In this document: positions 62,590-64,000 of the stretch, in pieces
Layout of the letters: each line of letters starts with the position of its first letter
Numbering within the stretch: the first letter of the stretch is position 1
NCBI GenBank assembly: GCA_037903355.1
Contig: JBAJFE010000023.1
Span: 1,054,001-1,118,000, forward strand
Source: Trichuris trichiura
Taxonomy: Eukaryota; Nematoda; Enoplea; Trichinellida; Trichuridae
DNA length: 64,000 bases
Reading direction: 5' to 3'
Position numbers and translations under genes: made by a program
Notes under the pieces: model-generated
Seen by the model: the letters and a program-made list of their open reading frames with translations, nothing else
Told to the model about the DNA's origin: nothing
Database searches by the model: none

Positions 62590-63440
62590 ATGCTTGTGTC
62601 GAAAATATGGATACAAACTAGCATCACTTTAAAACTACCTGCGCATCAAATTTATTGCAACCTGCAGATCAATGAAGACGTTATTACGTCTGCTAAGGTG
62701 TACCAGTGCTCATTGTTCGCTGATACGCTCATGGTGATAGGTGGAGTGCATGTGGCGTGGGCAGTATACGAACAGCGTATGCGAATGCACAAAAATGCCA
62801 CCTTACGCTAATGCGTTACGAATGATATGCAAGCACAGTAAGGCGGACTGGCCTGACAAGTGTTGAACAGTAGTGCCATGGCAAGTTCAGCGAACATCAT
62901 GCGCTTGGATCATCGTATGGTTTATATGAAGATATTGGCATTGGTTGTAGCTGCTACGGGCGGCTTTGCAAGCTGGTATTCCTTTGCTGCAGTGCTATCA
63001 ACGATATATGGATTCCTTACGATATTGAAGAAAACGAAAGTTACAAGAAAAGAATACGAAAGAATATTTATCCGCGCACGATTTCAACGTTATTTCTGCT
63101 GATCTGATGGACGCAGCAAGAATCAGAGCAATTCCAAAAAGTCTGTTACATCCTTCAGTGTACATTGAGTAGACAGCTGTGATGCGTGAAGATGTCATAT
63201 GCATCTCTTATGCTTTGGTACATGGGCAGTTTATTGCGTGCACGAAACGATATGTGATACAGCTGAACCAGAAAAGCTGATCCGTTGACAGTTTTGCAGT
63301 TTATGAAAGCAATGCACGTACGATCGAAGATCTGGTGTGTGCAACAAATAAGGCGCAAGGCTAAACATGAGCCTTCATGCAGCCTTTTCAACTGGACAAC
63401 TACAGTTATTGATGAGAATTTAGTAGGCGATGGCATGCCT
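62590..63440 (+). pseudogene. Plus-strand coding-like sequence in shifting frames
   Basis: Several protein-like stretches follow each other on the plus strand in different frames. 62590-62811 includes SLFADTLMVIGGVHVAWAVY. 62860-63102 includes AATGGFASWYSFAAVLSTIY. About 63081-63170 reads ISADLMDAARIRAIPKSLLH up to a stop. About 63174-63280 reads AVMREDVICISYALVHGQ. This could be exons of an unrecognised gene or a decayed coding sequence or transposon. I recognise no family. Confidence 0.25.
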
Positions 63441-63540
63441 ACTTTCTTATCTTACCTGCCAGTCACATTTGACTGTCACTGTATTGTAAATTGTTACGCA
63501 AGATATTGGTGTTTAACGCAGGTGTGTGAAGTTGTTGTAA

Positions 63541-64000
63541 CGACTTCATAAACGAGGCTACCTTCAGTTGGTAGTTTATTGTGACGATATTGAGCCTCCG
63601 GGCAGTCACGTTTGCGTGGCTGACAGTAAGCTGCAAAAGGAACAGAAGGTGTATCGTCTGTCTTTTGTGCAAAGTCGATCTGAATGGCGCAGCACTGTTT
63701 GCAAGTACGGCCGGTTTATTTCCAAATTACAAAGATTAACTTTTGGCTCAGAAGATTGGCAGAGAAACATCCGCAGAGCTACCATTCGTAATGTTCAACC
63801 TTCTTTTCACTGGTCAAAGTTGTTTGAACCTTTTGTCCGATGGACAAAGTTGTTTGAACCTTTTGTTCGATGGACAAAGTTGTTTGAACCTTTTGTTCGG
63901 TGGACAAAGTTGTTTGAACCTTTTGTTCAGCAGACAAAGTTACTTTTTACTGGGAGCTGGGTTTGTGCTGTGAATGAACGAAGCTTTTTATGGTGTTCAT
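63541..64000 (+). CDS. Open frame with in-frame tandem repeats, runs off window
   Basis: After a stop at 63538-63540 the frame is open for 153 codons to the window edge without any ATG, so it is either an internal exon or part of a broken frame. It begins RLHKRGYLQLVVYCDDIEPP and includes a basic, Trp-containing part (SRSEWRSTVCKYGRFISKLQ). From 63811 it contains four tandem 10-residue units of the type W(S/T)KLFEPFVR. An internal acceptor-like CTTCAG at about 63560-63565 could start the exon. No family is recognised. Its neighbour on the left is coding-like sequence in shifting frames, so it may be part of the same gene or a repeat element. Confidence 0.35.
63811..63941 (+). repeat. 30-bp direct tandem repeat, four copies plus a partial
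   Basis: Units begin at 63811, 63841, 63871 and 63901, with a partial fifth at 63931. The unit is approximately TGGACAAAGTTGTTTGAACC followed by TTTTGTTCGA. Copies differ at one to three bases. The 30-bp length keeps the surrounding reading frame open. Confidence 0.95.

Noticed and set aside
1..64000. tRNA, rRNA, spliced-leader RNA genes or CRISPR arrays
   Set aside because: No cloverleaf with a proper B-box, no conserved rRNA segments, no SL-like leader and no regularly spaced repeats with unique spacers were seen; CRISPR is not expected in a eukaryote.

Overview
The window looks like nuclear DNA of a nematode. Three observations support this. (1) There is a classical cuticle collagen gene with an N-terminal anchor, a Cys-x-Cys cluster, Gly-X-Y blocks and the C-terminal CDHCPPxRxAPGY signature. 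(2) There is a large secreted-type protein built from 26 WR1/lustrin-type six-cysteine repeats. (3) The telomeric hexamer TTAGGC, the nematode type, occurs inside short dispersed hairpin elements. The sequence is AT-rich, many introns are 40-70 bp (others reach 4 kb), and several start codons sit just downstream of a 3' splice-site-like AG, as expected with spliced-leader trans-splicing. Species is not determinable from this alone.

Layout: 1-7089 no supported gene. 7090-9769 (-) synaptotagmin-1-type vesicle Ca2+ sensor, complete in 8 exons. 9770-18622 no supported gene. 18623-25970 (-) giant WR1-repeat protein, 5 exons recognised, 5' end missing. 28087-32079 (+) 4-coumarate:CoA-ligase-like acyl-CoA synthetase, 11 exons, apparently complete. 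35214-41908 (+) protein with a C-terminal GSKIP domain, 5 exons and a 4-kb first intron. 44936-46068 (-) cuticle collagen, 5 exons. 50204-50611 (-) small thioredoxin-like protein without a CxxC pair. 52212-53395 (-) lipid phosphate phosphatase (PAP2/LPP), 6 exons. 54034-60616 (-) TRAPPC10-like subunit of the TRAPP II complex, 15 exons recognised, extreme N terminus not found. 62590-64000 plus-strand coding-like sequence ending in an open frame with four in-frame 30-bp repeats that runs off the window.

All exon models were built by hand from splice-site consensus, reading-phase agreement and family resemblance; no search was run. The genes do not form one pathway: synaptic vesicle fusion, cuticle/extracellular matrix, lipid activation and dephosphorylation, GSK3/PKA scaffolding and Golgi trafficking.

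The least expected signals are non-coding: a strong excess of the octamer ATGCAAAT (29 sites counted by eye, about 4 expected from composition), and hairpin/MITE-like elements carrying TTAGGC repeats, three of four lying in introns.
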